From Paenibacillus sp. FJAT-29882 (GTDB lineage Bacteria > Bacillota > Bacilli > Bacillales > DSM-1321): a stretch of 64,000 nucleotides of DNA. The DNA lies in assembly GCF_001510645.1 (NCBI RefSeq), contig NZ_LMVB01000001.1, positions 1,994,981-2,058,980 of the forward strand, written 5' to 3'. The notes below the pieces were generated by a model. The model saw only the letters and a list, made by a program, of their open reading frames with translations. It did not search any database and had not been told where the DNA came from. This document shows, in pieces, positions 1 through 8,387 of this stretch. The first letter of the stretch is position 1; each line of letters starts with the position of its first letter. Made by a program: the position numbers and the translations under genes.

Positions 1-67
1 TTCAAAATATCCATGCTTAAATGAATTTGTGTTGTTTTAGGTTATAACTTCTAAGAATCGATGCGAC

Positions 68-220
68 CTACCTTAATGACTCTGTAACTTCTACTTCTTC
101 AAGTAATCTTACGACATCTTTGTATAGTTGCTTTAAATGATGGTTTGAAATATCTAAAATAGATTCAAACATAAAGGAGTTCAGATGAATATTTTCTGGA
201 GTATCCTCTTCCTTGTCTTC
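68..220 (-). pseudogene. C-terminal fragment of an unknown protein
   Basis: An open stretch of about 50 codons ends in TAG at 68-70. It encodes a helical, acidic tail ending VRLLEEVEVTESLR. There is no start codon with a ribosome binding site at its head; the frame opens just after a TAA. I do not recognise it. It is best read as the 3' remnant of a gene broken in this decayed flank. Confidence 0.25.
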
Positions 221-370
221 TCCTTAATATATGTAAAAATCATCCGTTTTTGATACACAAATCAAACAAAGAATCCCATTTATTAAGAGAACTCTAGTTA
301 TATCTCTTTTTACATACCTTAAACAGCCTTTATAGATTCTCTTGGTTCTAATAACAAATGTTCTGTATTA

Positions 371-400
371 TACAAATAAAAAAGTACCCCGAAAGGATAC
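371..400 (-). terminator. Terminator after the 403-603 gene
   Basis: Read on the minus strand, GTATCC pairs with GGGGTAC around a short TTTC loop, followed by a run of Ts. It sits directly after the stop of the small gene at 403-603 and fits a rho-independent terminator. Confidence 0.6.
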
Positions 401-402
401 TC

Positions 403-603
403 TTAAACTTCACTATAACTTAGTACTTTAAATTCGGTAGATGGGCGTCCTATGACTCTTGACAATTCGTCTTTTACATTCGTATACATATCGTTTTGAT
501 CTTCAGTATACTTTACACTAACGATGGTATAGTTATACTGTTTGTTTGGTACTAACCTAGCACCAACACGGTCAAATAACATATATTTCACTTTATAACT
601 CAT
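403..603 (-). CDS. Small hypothetical protein (66 aa)
   Basis: A 66-residue protein starting MSYKVKYMLFDRVGARL and ending LSYSEV. The ATG at 603 follows a GGGAGA ribosome binding site with normal spacing, and a terminator follows the stop. It has no membrane segment and no motif I recognise. Its start overlaps by four bases the readthrough frame of the frameshifted gene upstream. Size and setting resemble small phage or mobile-element genes, but that is inference. Confidence 0.5.
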   Translation of the reverse strand: MSYKVKYMLFDRVGARLVPNKQYNYTIVSVKYTEDQNDMYTNVKDELSRVIGRPSTEFKVLSYSEV

Positions 604-658
604 AGCATCATCTCCCTATTGTACTTATTTCGGCAAAAAGGAGATAAATTCCTGCAAA

Positions 659-688
659 TAAAAAGCACCCTAAGTAGAATGCTTCGAT
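659..688 (-). terminator. Terminator after the 691-1034 pseudogene
   Basis: On the minus strand GCATTC and GGGTGC form a stem (with two G-T pairs), followed by TTTTTATT. It lies only a few bases beyond the TAA at 691-693, which supports that TAA as the original end of the upstream gene. Confidence 0.6.
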
Positions 689-690
689 AA

Positions 691-1034
691 TTATTTATTA
701 TAACCATACGTTGGAGTTCGCTCACTAAGGAATCTGTTTTAATATACTCCATGAATCTTAAAAATGATTTTGTAATCTTAATTTCACCTCCAGCATAATC
801 AAAATATGTTCTTGTAATTTTACTAATAAAACCTGTTCTTTCTAACCTTTTAATAATAAAATCAATATCTTCATTGTCAATACCACAATTTTCAGTAATT
901 TTCTTTCTCCATCTTAAACTCGAAGCAAATTGTACATCATTTTGATCAGCATTGATAGAGACTCTTACATTGATAAGTTCAAACAACAGGCAAGGTTTTT
1001 TATTAATAACAATATCTTTAATCCCCAAAAACAT
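691..1034 (-). pseudogene. Small unknown protein with a one-base frameshift
   Basis: The frame from ATG at 1034 reads MFLGIKDIVINKKPCLLFE and continues through a possible winged-helix-like middle to EYIK near 735. After that the frame runs through a terminator to 600, giving an implausible tail. In the alternative frame the sequence continues NRFLSERTPTYGYNK and stops at 691-693, immediately before the terminator. Adding one A to the AAAA run near 735 restores a coherent protein of about 115 residues. I therefore call a single-base deletion. The family is not recognised. Confidence 0.45.
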
Positions 1035-1102
1035 TATGATGAATTAAGAAATAATCAATCTTTCTAAACTAACGGGAGCTTTAATTAAATAAGGTGTACA
1101 AA

Positions 1103-1220
1103 AAAACGCCTCTTAATGGGGCGCTTTTTATGTTGAACTTTTTATGATTTTTTCTACATCTTCTTGAACTTGAATTTCAGGTCTCCTACGAAGTTCTTCT
1201 AGATTGATCTCTTTCCTATT
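1103..1220 (-). pseudogene. C-terminal remnant with adjacent terminator
   Basis: A roughly 29-codon frame, rich in charged residues (KEINLEELRRRPEIQ), ends in TAA at 1128-1130. It has no start and opens right after a TGA, so it is a 5'-truncated remnant of unknown identity. A hairpin pairing GCGCCCC with GAGGCG lies at 1103-1127, with U-runs on both strands, and would have terminated it. The rest of 1221-1408 holds no gene that I can see. Confidence 0.3.
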
Positions 1221-1408
1221 TCAATAAAATTGTGATTTTATGAAAAAAACACAAACCGTAAACTAAAGGTTTACGCTAATACCCTTAAAATTTGAACTTT
1301 CTTTTTTTCTGATCCTGAATGTTTATTTTATATCGCCTTTATATTTAGTTGGATGGTTATCTCCGCTGTGAATCACTCTATAATGCTGTATAGATTGGAA
1401 GATTAAAC

Positions 1409-1432
1409 AAAAAAGCCCACTGATTAGTGAGC
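1409..1432 (-). terminator. Terminator after the 1501-1698 gene
   Basis: On the minus strand GCTCACT pairs with AGTGGGC across a four-base loop, followed by six Ts. It is downstream of the small membrane protein gene at 1501-1698. Confidence 0.55.
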
Positions 1433-1500
1433 GATAACGGCTGAAATATCAACTTTGTTAATATACAATAATACTCATTAATTGGCTATTCACATCTTAT

Positions 1501-1698
1501 TTATTCATTTTTCTTTTTTAAACGTTTTTTGTTCAAGTATAATGTGATCAATGCAACAACGATTAAAACTGGAATTGCATAAAGTTGCCCAACAAACAAT
1601 TTCCAACTTACTGCATTATAACCTTCAGAAGCTGGAGATAAGACAGCAATAATACATACAAGTAAGTAGGCTAATAATGGCGGAACAATATATTTCAT
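1501..1698 (-). CDS. Small membrane protein with two TM segments (65 aa)
   Basis: A 65-residue protein. Residues 4-20 and 38-56 are hydrophobic enough to be membrane helices, with a short polar loop between them and a lysine-rich tail (NKKRLKKKNE) that should face the cytoplasm. The ATG at 1698 follows GAAGGAG with good spacing. A terminator lies downstream. I recognise no family; neighbours are equally small genes of unknown role. Confidence 0.55.
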   Translation of the reverse strand: MKYIVPPLLAYLLVCIIAVLSPASEGYNAVSWKLFVGQLYAIPVLIVVALITLYLNKKRLKKKNE

Positions 1699-1757
1699 TA
1701 GACTCTACTCCTTCATCCATACATTCACATATAAATTTTATTTGGCCATTATTCAAT

Positions 1758-2000
1758 TTATATGTGAATGTATTCTTCTACTGTGTGTTCTACACGCTTA
1801 ACTAGATTGCCTTCATCACTATAGTATTCATTGATAATTTTGTGATTAGGTTGCAAGTTGTATTTTTGAATGAGATAGTTAATCTTCACTATTTGCTGAT
1901 ATTTTATATATTGATTAGGATCATTAACTCCTTCTTCATGAAGATTGGACAAATAGTTATTTGCGAATTTAATATTTTCTTTGATTACGATTTGATTCAA
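1758..2000 (-). CDS. Small hypothetical protein (80 aa), TTG start
   Basis: An 80-residue soluble protein starting at TTG (2000), chosen because AAGGGGAG lies eight bases upstream and no ATG is available. It is rich in Asn, Tyr and Ile, with an acidic C-terminus (KRVEHTVEEYIHI). No motif is recognised. It is followed after about 60 bases by the small membrane protein gene, so the two may be co-transcribed. Confidence 0.45.
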   Translation of the reverse strand: MNQIVIKENIKFANNYLSNLHEEGVNDPNQYIKYQQIVKINYLIQKYNLQPNHKIINEYYSDEGNLVKRVEHTVEEYIHI

Positions 2001-2244
2001 TGTGGCTACTCCCCTTAACTAATTTAGTATCCCGTACACATTCTATACGTATGTAGCAAACGGAGAGATATTCCTAGATATTTTTGTAATTAAAAGAAAG
2101 ATATTATTACCACAGCTCCGAATTGATAAGTTCACTCCTATTTTCCATTCCCTAAAATCTTGTCATATTTTTCAGATTTAGTTTTTGTTACTGAATCATT
2201 TATTTGAATTGGTTTAACACTTTCTATACCCGAACCATTAATAC

Positions 2245-2475
2245 CTATAGATATTTATTAAGCAAGTTGATAACTTCTGCAAAACTAATAAACATAATTC
2301 CTGATATCGCGCCTGACATAGAGAAGATTATTACTGTTGACCATTTCATCGTCGGTTCATATAAGCCTTCTTCATAACCTAGAATGAAACCGATAACTAT
2401 TCCTAAAATTATTGTAATAACTCCTATAAAATTTAATAACTTAGAAATTGAATTTCCATTTCTCCACCCCCATAT
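2245..2475 (-). pseudogene. Small two-TM membrane protein lacking a start
   Basis: A frame of about 75 codons ends in TAG at 2245-2247. It reads NSISKLLNFIGVITIILG, then a loop, then a second hydrophobic segment (IIFSMSGAISGIMF) and EVINLLNKYL. This is the layout of a common small Bacillus membrane protein of unknown function. No usable start exists: the frame opens after a TAG, and the nearby ATG with a ribosome binding site is in another frame. The 5' end appears damaged. Confidence 0.4.
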
Positions 2476-2512
2476 AGATAGCTATTGTTAATACCATCTT
2501 TCCAATTTCTCC

Positions 2513-2698
2513 CTATTTCAACTTCCTTTTCTCTCTCAAAGTAATGAGATTCGCTTCGTCATACCTTCTAAAAGCCTCACCAATTAAAAAATGTTCATGA
2601 TTCATGCGATTTTCAATTTTTACTGGCTTCTTTGTCAAATCTCCAAAAACGTAAATGTAATCCTTAGTTACATGAATTTCCGCTTGTATTTTCGCCAT
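2513..2698 (-). CDS. Small hypothetical protein (61 aa)
   Basis: The open frame extends further upstream, but ATG at 2698 is preferred because TGGGAGGGG precedes it by four to five bases. The product starts MAKIQAEIHVTKDYIYVFG and ends in a basic tail (LREKRKLK). No family is recognised. It lies between a damaged membrane gene and a damaged endolysin gene, so a phage origin is likely but unproven. Confidence 0.5.
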   Translation of the reverse strand: MAKIQAEIHVTKDYIYVFGDLTKKPVKIENRMNHEHFLIGEAFRRYDEANLITLREKRKLK

Positions 2699-2717
2699 AA
2701 TTCCCCTCCCAATTTTT

Positions 2718-2985
2718 TTACTTATCATATTCACCACCAGCGTTTACATGATTGCTTATAAAAACATCTGCATTAGCCTTATTGGCGATAGCAGCACATT
2801 CAGATAGTTCTATAAATACATTTGTAGCCCGCGTGAGAATAGTTTTATGATCTGTATAGTTATCATCAAGATACTTTTTCATTTCCTTTGAGATATCCAG
2901 AACAATGTTTTTTTCTTGCAAACCATTGGCTCCCCCTCCTGGATCTTTACCACCGTGCCCTGGATCAATTTTATTTTTATCACCT
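2718..2985 (-). pseudogene. Truncated N-acetylmuramoyl-L-alanine amidase (phage endolysin remnant)
   Basis: The frame carries IDPGHGGKDPGGGANGLQEK followed by a stretch matching the N-terminal catalytic half of the intact amidase at 57933-58724: I count about 49 identities in 62 residues from QEKN to HVNAGG. The zinc ligands in DPGHGG and the ISNHVNAGG motif are present. The protein ends abruptly after GGEYDK, so the catalytic C-terminal half and the distal domain are gone. The start is also shifted: GTG after the GAGGTG site is out of frame. It is therefore a dead copy of the same endolysin family. Confidence 0.75.
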
Positions 2986-3018
2986 CATATTCTTATTTGT
3001 ATGAATAAAAAAAGCCAC

Positions 3019-3340
3019 CCGTGTAGACAGCTCACTTCCCTTTTCCTTTTAAAACTTGTACCATTCCTTTACTTGCTCTGGTACGATAAGACCTGTTCGC
3101 CCTGCGTTTTCGATATTTCAGCTATTAAGTCTTTATGTATTTTCTTTAACTCAGCTAATTTGTCAGTGACAATAATCAAACCTTTTGTGAAATTTAATTA
3201 TTTACTTGCCTTATATTCTTCCATTAACTTCTTAACATCCTCATTTGTATAGCCTGTCTTTTTCATCTGATTCTGAATAATACTTCTATTAGTCTTAATA
3301 GCTTCCGATTTAATTCATTACCTTCTGTCCGTTAAAAAAA
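3019..3340 (-). pseudogene. Phage-gene debris upstream of the amidase remnant
   Basis: Two short coding remnants are visible. One ends ...DLIAEISKTQGEQVLSYQSK and encodes a helical peptide. The other ends MKKTGYTNEDVKKLMEEY plus KASK at about 3201 and looks like the tail of a small phage protein. Neither has an intact start. Stretches next to the amidase remnant (around 3000-3030) resemble the DNA upstream of the intact amidase at 58.75 kb, so the debris probably came from a related lysis module. Confidence 0.3.
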
Positions 3341-3461
3341 CACACTAAATCAGTTCTTTATTCCTTAAAGTAATCAAAATGTAAAACCTTTGTCATTGGA
3401 ATACCCTTGTTGTTAAGGATCTTTACGTATAAACTTTATCTACTATTAAGGAGTGATCAAG

Positions 3462-3779
3462 TTGAAAGAAGTAACTGTAGATAAACTAACATTTAAGGGA
3501 AATTTATCGATAATTGAGCAAATGTCACTGAAAGATATAATGTTTAAGTGGCTTGGTAGACCAGTGGAAGGAATTGATGATATTCTTCCACTTGAATATA
3601 CACAATCTGTTTTTGCAAAGATGGAGACACCACCAGATACAAACTTAATGATCGAAGGTGGTGAAATTTTCAGATATGTCACATTAACTGAAGATAATCA
3701 GATTGTTATAGGGATCTTAGATAGCAATTATGAATTAAAGTTTAGAATTTTATATCTGGAAGAACGATTGGGAGTGTAA
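3462..3779 (+). CDS. Hypothetical protein (105 aa), TTG start
   Basis: I choose TTG at 3462 because AAGGAGTG lies six bases upstream; the GTG at 3453 would sit inside that site. The product starts KEVTVDKLTFKGNLSIIEQ and ends ILYLEERLGV, alternating beta-type and helical stretches. No signal peptide or membrane helix is seen and no family is recognised. It is a lone plus-strand gene with its own terminator, adjacent to the decayed insertion sequence. Confidence 0.5.
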   Translation: MKEVTVDKLTFKGNLSIIEQMSLKDIMFKWLGRPVEGIDDILPLEYTQSVFAKMETPPDTNLMIEGGEIFRYVTLTEDNQIVIGILDSNYELKFRILYLEERLGV

Positions 3780-3787
3780 GCACTGTA

Positions 3788-3811
3788 ATACTCCTGATTG
3801 GGAGTTTTTTC
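3788..3811 (+). terminator. Terminator after the 3462-3779 gene
   Basis: ACTCC and GGAGT form a short stem around TGATT, followed directly by six Ts, about ten bases beyond the stop codon. Confidence 0.6.
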
Positions 3812-3858
3812 CACTGGTTTTGTTACTATTCTAATTTAGTAGCAAAACCGATAAGTGA

Positions 3859-4991
3859 TGTTAGACTCAAAAGTAGACACAGTTTATTATAAAAATAATG
3901 ACGAATAATGAGGTGTCTACAATGACAAGTAAAACATTTGATAAGTATTTTAAAAGAAGTATTGTTCAGATGATAATGGAACAAAACAGTGGATCAAACT
4001 GCCAGAGATTTAGATCTTAATGCAAATACGATTCATAACTGGAAAAGAAAATATGGAGAAGATTTTATCAGTAAAAACCTACCTTCCATGCCGGAAAGCC
4101 AACCAATGAGAGCTTTTCAATAACGAATAAGAGATCTTGAAGAGGAAATGTCATCTAAAAAAAGGGGATGCACTACTTCGCTAAAGACCATCTTTATCTA
4201 TGAGAATCGCTTCCGTTACCATGCGGAGAAGATGGGCAATGTGCTGGGTGTTTCACGATGCGGCTATTATAAGTGGCTTGATGTCCCATAAGTCTGCGTG
4301 CAAAACGCCAAAAATCTTCAACACCAAGGTGTGAAGGTTAGCCAAAAAAAGGTGGCATGAATTATGAAGAAAGAAAACCTTCAATCCAAAACTCGTAAGA
4401 AGCATAAAGCGACTACAAATTCTAAACATACTATGCCAGTCGCTCAAAACATTCTAAATCAACAGTTTAACGCAGATAAACCGCAATCGGTCTTGGTTTC
4501 AGATATCACATATATTCCTACTTCTAAAGGCTGGGTGTATTTAGCGAGTGTCATGGATTTATATTCTCGTAAAATTATTGGATGGGCAGCTGATAAACAA
4601 ATGGCAAAGGAATTGACTCTATTGGCTCTTACTCGAGCGTACAATTACCGGCAGCCTAAATGGGAACTGTTACGACAATGCCTGTATAGAGTCTTTTCAC
4701 AGTGTACTAAAAGAAGAACTCATTTATTTATACAAGTACAAAACACATGAACAAGTAAAGAAAGATCTTTACGAGTAAATCGAGATTTTTTATATCGCCA
4801 AACGCCTTCATTCCGCCAATGATGATCTATCACCTAATGATTTTGAAAGACGTTATAGCTAACTCAAGGTGACACAATATGTATCCTGTTGATTCAGTAC
4901 AGAAGACCTTCTGCACTGAATCAACAGGCCACCAAGTAAAAGCATGGTAGATGATAAAATCAAATAAAATTGTGTCTACTTTCTTAACCTA
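3859..4991 (+). mobile_element. Degenerate IS3-family insertion sequence
   Basis: The ends carry imperfect inverted repeats sharing AAAGTAGACACA (left near 3870-3880, right near 4970-4982). OrfA starts at ATG 3922 (MTSKTFDKYFKRSIVQMI), then needs a frameshift to continue as TVDQTARDLDLNANTIHNWK, an IS3-type helix-turn-helix. OrfB pieces follow: YENRFRYHAEKMGNVLGVSR near 4200, then a DDE core at 4364-4650 with LVSDITYIPT and SVMDLYSRKIIGWA, giving the first two catalytic aspartates. The third acidic residue region is missing, and the C-terminal piece has stops. The element is dead and internally deleted. Confidence 0.8.
3922..4860 (+). pseudogene. IS3-family transposase OrfA/OrfB, multiply broken
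   Basis: The OrfA and OrfB coding matter of the insertion sequence is read across at least four frame changes or stops: a shift after MIMEQ, a TAA after QPMRAFQ, a TAA after YYKWLDVP, and a shift after YNYRQ where an internal deletion removes the distal catalytic region. The tail (AKRLHSANDDLSPNDFERRYS) is recognisable as an IS3 transposase C-terminus. No functional transposase can be made. Confidence 0.75.
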
Positions 4992-5081
4992 TTACCATTT
5001 AACATTCTCCCTTCAAATTTAGACAAAAATAAAAAGCACCCGAAATGGATGCTAATCAAATTAAATTTTTCATAATAAATA

Positions 5082-5516
5082 TTAAAGATGAACTTTTCCA
5101 TTAGAATCTTTATCAGTAAACCTAGTTAATAACCTTTTAATTAGTAAGAAGATTGATGAAATTATCACAAAACCTATAAAAAATACAACGAATCCCCATA
5201 GTCCCACAACAGCATCTTGAAATTCCATATTGCCTCTCTTTGTAAGTGCTTGTTGTATTTCAATTGCAAAAACTAAAACGACCATAAACGTGAAACTATA
5301 TATAAATGATAGTATTGTAATCCCAAAAGGCAGTTTGGATATAAATTTTGATACAATTAGCACAAAAATAAATACAAAAATTCCAATAATACCCATAATC
5401 CAGAAGTGTAAGTCTTTATCATTTAAACCTAGATTTAACTGATTACTAACGTAGATTTGAATAAAGTCATGGATATTATTAAGTAATTCTGCCAACTTGA
5501 GAATTGTTTCTTTCAT
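5082..5516 (-). CDS. Membrane protein with four TM segments (144 aa)
   Basis: A 144-residue protein with hydrophobic segments near residues 40-58, 66-90, 100-120 and 122-140. The N-terminal 38 residues are amphipathic and the C-terminus is basic. ATG at 5516 follows AGGAGAG. A terminator (GCATCC paired with GGGTGC, then Ts) lies at about 5035-5055. Family unknown; four-helix membrane proteins of this size are common in mobile regions, and no function can be assigned. Confidence 0.5.
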   Translation of the reverse strand: MKETILKLAELLNNIHDFIQIYVSNQLNLGLNDKDLHFWIMGIIGIFVFIFVLIVSKFISKLPFGITILSFIYSFTFMVVLVFAIEIQQALTKRGNMEFQDAVVGLWGFVVFFIGFVIISSIFLLIKRLLTRFTDKDSNGKVHL

Positions 5517-5715
5517 TCTTATACTCTCCTTTACTGATTACTCTTTCATATTATAACAGTAAAAGAAATCATCTTCCTGAATACTTCTCTCTATAATTTT
5601 AATCATTTCATCATTCAACCCAATCACTTCTCTTACATTCTTTTAAGCTTCCCTAATTAATGAGTGTGTGTCTTCAATCACCTTGCTAATATCAGCTTAC
5701 CTTTTCATCTAAAAA

Positions 5716-5884
5716 CTTATATATTGAAAATGAATGGCCCAACGATGTGCAAGTTATATACCCAAGAATGATGGCTTACTTTAGAACTCGAGATGCAATT
5801 CCTGTAAAGAGCTATTCATCCCTTGAACATCTTTACATTGGTTCACCTCTTTTCCCTCTAGCTGCTGTGATTTATGTATTCTAA
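5716..5884 (+). pseudogene. C-terminal fragment of an unknown protein
   Basis: A clean frame of about 55 codons reads YIENEWPNDVQVIYPRMM and AYFRTRDAIPVKSYS, ending FPLAAVIYVF at the TAA (5882-5884). No start with a ribosome binding site is found. I do not recognise the protein. The remainder of 5520-6150 contains no other coding signal that I can support. Confidence 0.3.
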
Positions 5885-6152
5885 CGAGCTATTCTATGTA
5901 ATATCTTTATTATGGTTTATTTTTTTCTGTGTATTACTGTACACTGTTTCTCCATTCTCCGCCATCTATTCAGCTTATTTCAACTAACTGCCTTAATAGC
6001 TTCCGATCAATTTATTTCCTAATCTACCGTGCGTTTTATAACACTTTAACGTACTCGGAAAAAGTCTCCCTCTTCAATCGTGTGAAGAACGTAACCCAAC
6101 GATAAGGGGGAGATGAATTTCAGTAGGCTTTAGCCTAAAGGTTTTGAACAAA

Positions 6153-6430
6153 CTACCAATTATTATTTCGACATAATCGCTCCACTAAACTTACATTCAC
6201 TTGTTGATAAGATTTATTCGGCATCGTGATGTACTCCCCGTCAATCGTTTTGACGTAAGCCCCGCTTGTCCCTGTAAACCCTGTAATGAAACAACCTTCC
6301 CAAAAACTCTTACTTGATCATTCAACATCAACCCCTTGAGTTGTTTGGTGTTCTTTTCATTTCGCTTACCGATGACATTTTTGATCTTACGTCCTTTTCG
6401 TGCGGTAGCTTCATGTAAAGAGCGTTTCAT
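6153..6430 (-). pseudogene. Small basic protein with a frameshift
   Basis: From ATG 6430 the frame reads MKRSLHEATARKGRKIKNVI and LMLNDQVRVFGKV, then degrades into a low-quality tail. The overlapping frame continues FITGFTGTSGAYVKTIDGEY, then ITMPNKSYQQVNVSLVERL, and stops at 6153. That join gives a coherent beta-rich protein of about 90 residues, so a one- or two-base indel near 6295 is likely. A hairpin pairing TAGGCT with AGCCTA follows at about 6122-6138. It resembles small phage proteins, but no family is named. Confidence 0.45.
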
Positions 6431-6489
6431 AGCCCCCTTTCACTTAATTTGTAAGTCATCTTTCTTAATCTTATATAAATTTATTACTT

Positions 6490-6714
6490 TTATGATCCCC
6501 AAACTTCTGCTGATATGTACAGTGTACCTAACGTGATACCCACTATAGCAACCATTAAGAAAATTCGTATAACCTCTTTTAAAAGCCCTTTCGGAATGCT
6601 TTTAAGTATAATAATTGAGACTATACCAGTAATAAGTATTGATATTGCAGTTATGATTAATGGACCTGCAATATTCCATATGTCCGATAATGAGAATAGT
6701 TCTGTAAATGACAT
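6490..6714 (-). CDS. Small membrane protein with two TM segments (74 aa)
   Basis: A 74-residue protein with two long hydrophobic stretches, about residues 15-37 and 46-67, joined by a short basic loop (KSIPKGLLKE). ATG at 6714 follows AAGGAG with nine-base spacing. No family is recognised. It lies upstream of the frameshifted gene at 6153-6430 on the same strand. Confidence 0.5.
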   Translation of the reverse strand: MSFTELFSLSDIWNIAGPLIITAISILITGIVSIIILKSIPKGLLKEVIRIFLMVAIVGITLGTLYISAEVWGS

Positions 6715-6772
6715 GATGTTGTGCTCCTTAAGTTAGATTGGCACTAAATTGTCTGTTTCGATCTATGAAGTT

Positions 6773-6964
6773 CTAAACATCATTTTTATTACATTTTTCA
6801 ATAGCCCTAATCAGTTCATCAAGCTTTTCATTTTTCTGTTCATCTAATCTAGTCTTAGCATTCATAAACTTTATCACCTTAACAATAAAATAAACACTTA
6901 AAACAAGAAGACCTAGATAAATTAAAATAGGTATTATTGCAAAAAGGCCAAAGAAACCATTCAT
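6773..6964 (-). CDS. Small single-TM protein with a coiled tail (63 aa)
   Basis: I start at ATG 6964, preceded by TAGGAGG with normal spacing, rather than at the longer frame. Residues 3-34 are a hydrophobic anchor, followed by a charged helical tail (RLDEQKNEKLDELIRAIEKC). Small Bacillus proteins with one membrane helix and a short coiled coil look like this, but I cannot assign a role. Confidence 0.5.
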   Translation of the reverse strand: MNGFFGLFAIIPILIYLGLLVLSVYFIVKVIKFMNAKTRLDEQKNEKLDELIRAIEKCNKNDV

Positions 6965-7106
6965 TAATTGCATCCTCCTATATGTAAAATATACCATCAT
7001 TATACATTATTCGAAGGAGTCTGTATGGATTAGAAAAAAAAGGATGTTTAAATATCAGCTCTTGTCATAGCTAAATATCTCTCTAAGTTTTCAAAGTTAG
7101 CACTAC

Positions 7107-7160
7107 TTACATCAGCATCATTTCTTCTATGTCAGTGAACAAAGTAAAGCGTCCGCACAT
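7107..7160 (-). pseudogene. N-terminal stub of an SRAP (YedK/HMCES-type) gene
   Basis: A 17-codon frame starts at ATG 7160 after a good GTAGGTGG site and reads MCGRFTLFTDIEEMMLM before TAA. The Met-Cys-Gly-Arg-Phe-Thr start, with catalytic Cys2, is the signature of SOS response-associated peptidases, which crosslink to abasic DNA; phage SP-beta carries one (YoqW). The rest of the gene is missing, so this is only its start. Confidence 0.55.
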
Positions 7161-7222
7161 AATACCACCTACTTGTATGGTTAGTAAGGTTGATTCTAGT
7201 AGATGAGCTTGTCGGTAACAAA

Positions 7223-7378
7223 TTAACGCTCTAAAATTCTAATATCTGTAAATGGTTGCTTGAATAATTCGCTGTTTATTAATAGTGCCCCAAGGACATC
7301 TCTTTCATCCTCAGCTTCAATTACGTCTGATAAAATGATCGTACTACCATTCTTAACCGTAACATTATATTCGTTCAT
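7223..7378 (-). CDS. Small hypothetical protein (51 aa)
   Basis: A 51-residue protein starting MNEYNVTVKNGSTIILSDVI and ending DIRILER. ATG 7378 follows GGGGTGAT with a four-base gap, which strongly supports the start. It has a beta-rich N-terminal half and a helical C-terminal half, with no membrane segment. Not recognised, though small phage proteins often have this style. Confidence 0.5.
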   Translation of the reverse strand: MNEYNVTVKNGSTIILSDVIEAEDERDVLGALLINSELFKQPFTDIRILER

Positions 7379-7611
7379 AGTATCACCCCTAAAAAGTAGA
7401 TATGTATTCCGAGTCTAAAACATATTCTAGTTAAATGATAACCGCATAAGTTGAATTCCAATATTCCCCTTGTTACAGAGTGCTTATAAAGTCTTCCTTC
7501 TTGTAGTATTTCGTAATAATTACACCTTGCACAAAACGTTACAATATTTCAACGTTTTCTTTTTTTAACACCCCAACTATACTTTCGACAATAGATAATT
7601 ATTACCTTTTA

Positions 7612-7743
7612 TTTTCTAACTTTTTCAATAGGCGACTTCTTTCCCTTTTTAGGTAATCATATGCTCTTCTTCTTACTTGATAATTATTAGAATACCCATA
7701 TGTATATGTAGTCAATAAATATTGCTTGAATAAGTTGAACTAT
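7612..7743 (-). pseudogene. Basic C-terminal fragment
   Basis: An open stretch ends in TAA at 7612-7614 and reads FKQYLLTTYTYGYSNNYQVR, then RRAYDYLKRERSRLLKKLEN plus KR. It opens just after a TAG and has no start. It is probably the tail of a DNA- or RNA-binding phage protein given its charge, but the family is not identified. Confidence 0.25.
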
Positions 7744-7780
7744 GAGAGGATCTATAATAGTATTTAAGGAAGGTGACAAA

Positions 7781-8035
7781 ATGTACTATTCGCTTACGGA
7801 TGAACAAGTTCACGAGTATTTAAATGAACAAGACTTCACAGAATCCACAGAGCAAGAGTATAAGACTGATCGTGAGCAACATAAGGGTAACGGTTTATTA
7901 GAGACAGTTTGCTATGCCAACAATCATAATGTAGAGAGATATTTACCTTCATATCTTAAAGAGAAAGAGCATAGGAAATACATCATAATAAAACTCCCGA
8001 CAAAACGATTAGAAATAAAGGCATGGGGCTTTTAG
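7781..8035 (+). CDS. Hypothetical acidic protein (84 aa)
   Basis: ATG 7781 follows AAGGAAGGTGAC at good spacing and is preferred over the longer frame from 7742. The product starts MYYSLTDEQVHEYLNEQDF and ends LEIKAWGF. It is acidic in the N-terminal half and basic later, with no membrane segment. It is first of three small plus-strand genes. No family is recognised. Confidence 0.5.
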   Translation: MYYSLTDEQVHEYLNEQDFTESTEQEYKTDREQHKGNGLLETVCYANNHNVERYLPSYLKEKEHRKYIIIKLPTKRLEIKAWGF

Positions 8036-8065
8036 TAAAAAGATTAATTAAAGGAGACTAATAAA

Positions 8066-8257
8066 ATGAGAGATATAATCCATGAGTGTTTTGTTGATGT
8101 ACTGGGTACTGGTCCATCAGAACAACAAATTGATGAAGTGTTGAAAAATCTTCCATCTGAAATTAAATTACTTGCTGAACAACTTGGGGAAAATGATGCA
8201 GAAGTTCGAGATACTATATATGTCTGGGTAAATGAGAATATTAATGATTTCATTTAA
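8066..8257 (+). CDS. Hypothetical small helical protein (63 aa)
   Basis: ATG 8066 follows AAAGGAGACT with a six-base gap. The acidic, helical product reads MRDIIHECFVDVLGTGPSEQ at its start and ends VNENINDFI. It lies 30 bases after the previous gene and is probably in the same transcript. Unknown function. Confidence 0.5.
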   Translation: MRDIIHECFVDVLGTGPSEQQIDEVLKNLPSEIKLLAEQLGENDAEVRDTIYVWVNENINDFI

Positions 8258-8387
8258 ACGATTTGAATGATTAAAGTATATTCTTGCATACAACACTGTA
8301 AGACGTATGTTTAAGTTATCATAAAAACAATTAACCACATCAAGCAAGTTAATAGAACAGGTTCTCGCTTAATTTAGGGTGATAAAT

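Noticed and set aside
2905..3252. 115-codon plus-strand frame
   Set aside because: It is antisense to the amidase remnant and phage debris, has no ribosome binding site and an odd composition (Pro/Ser/Cys rich).
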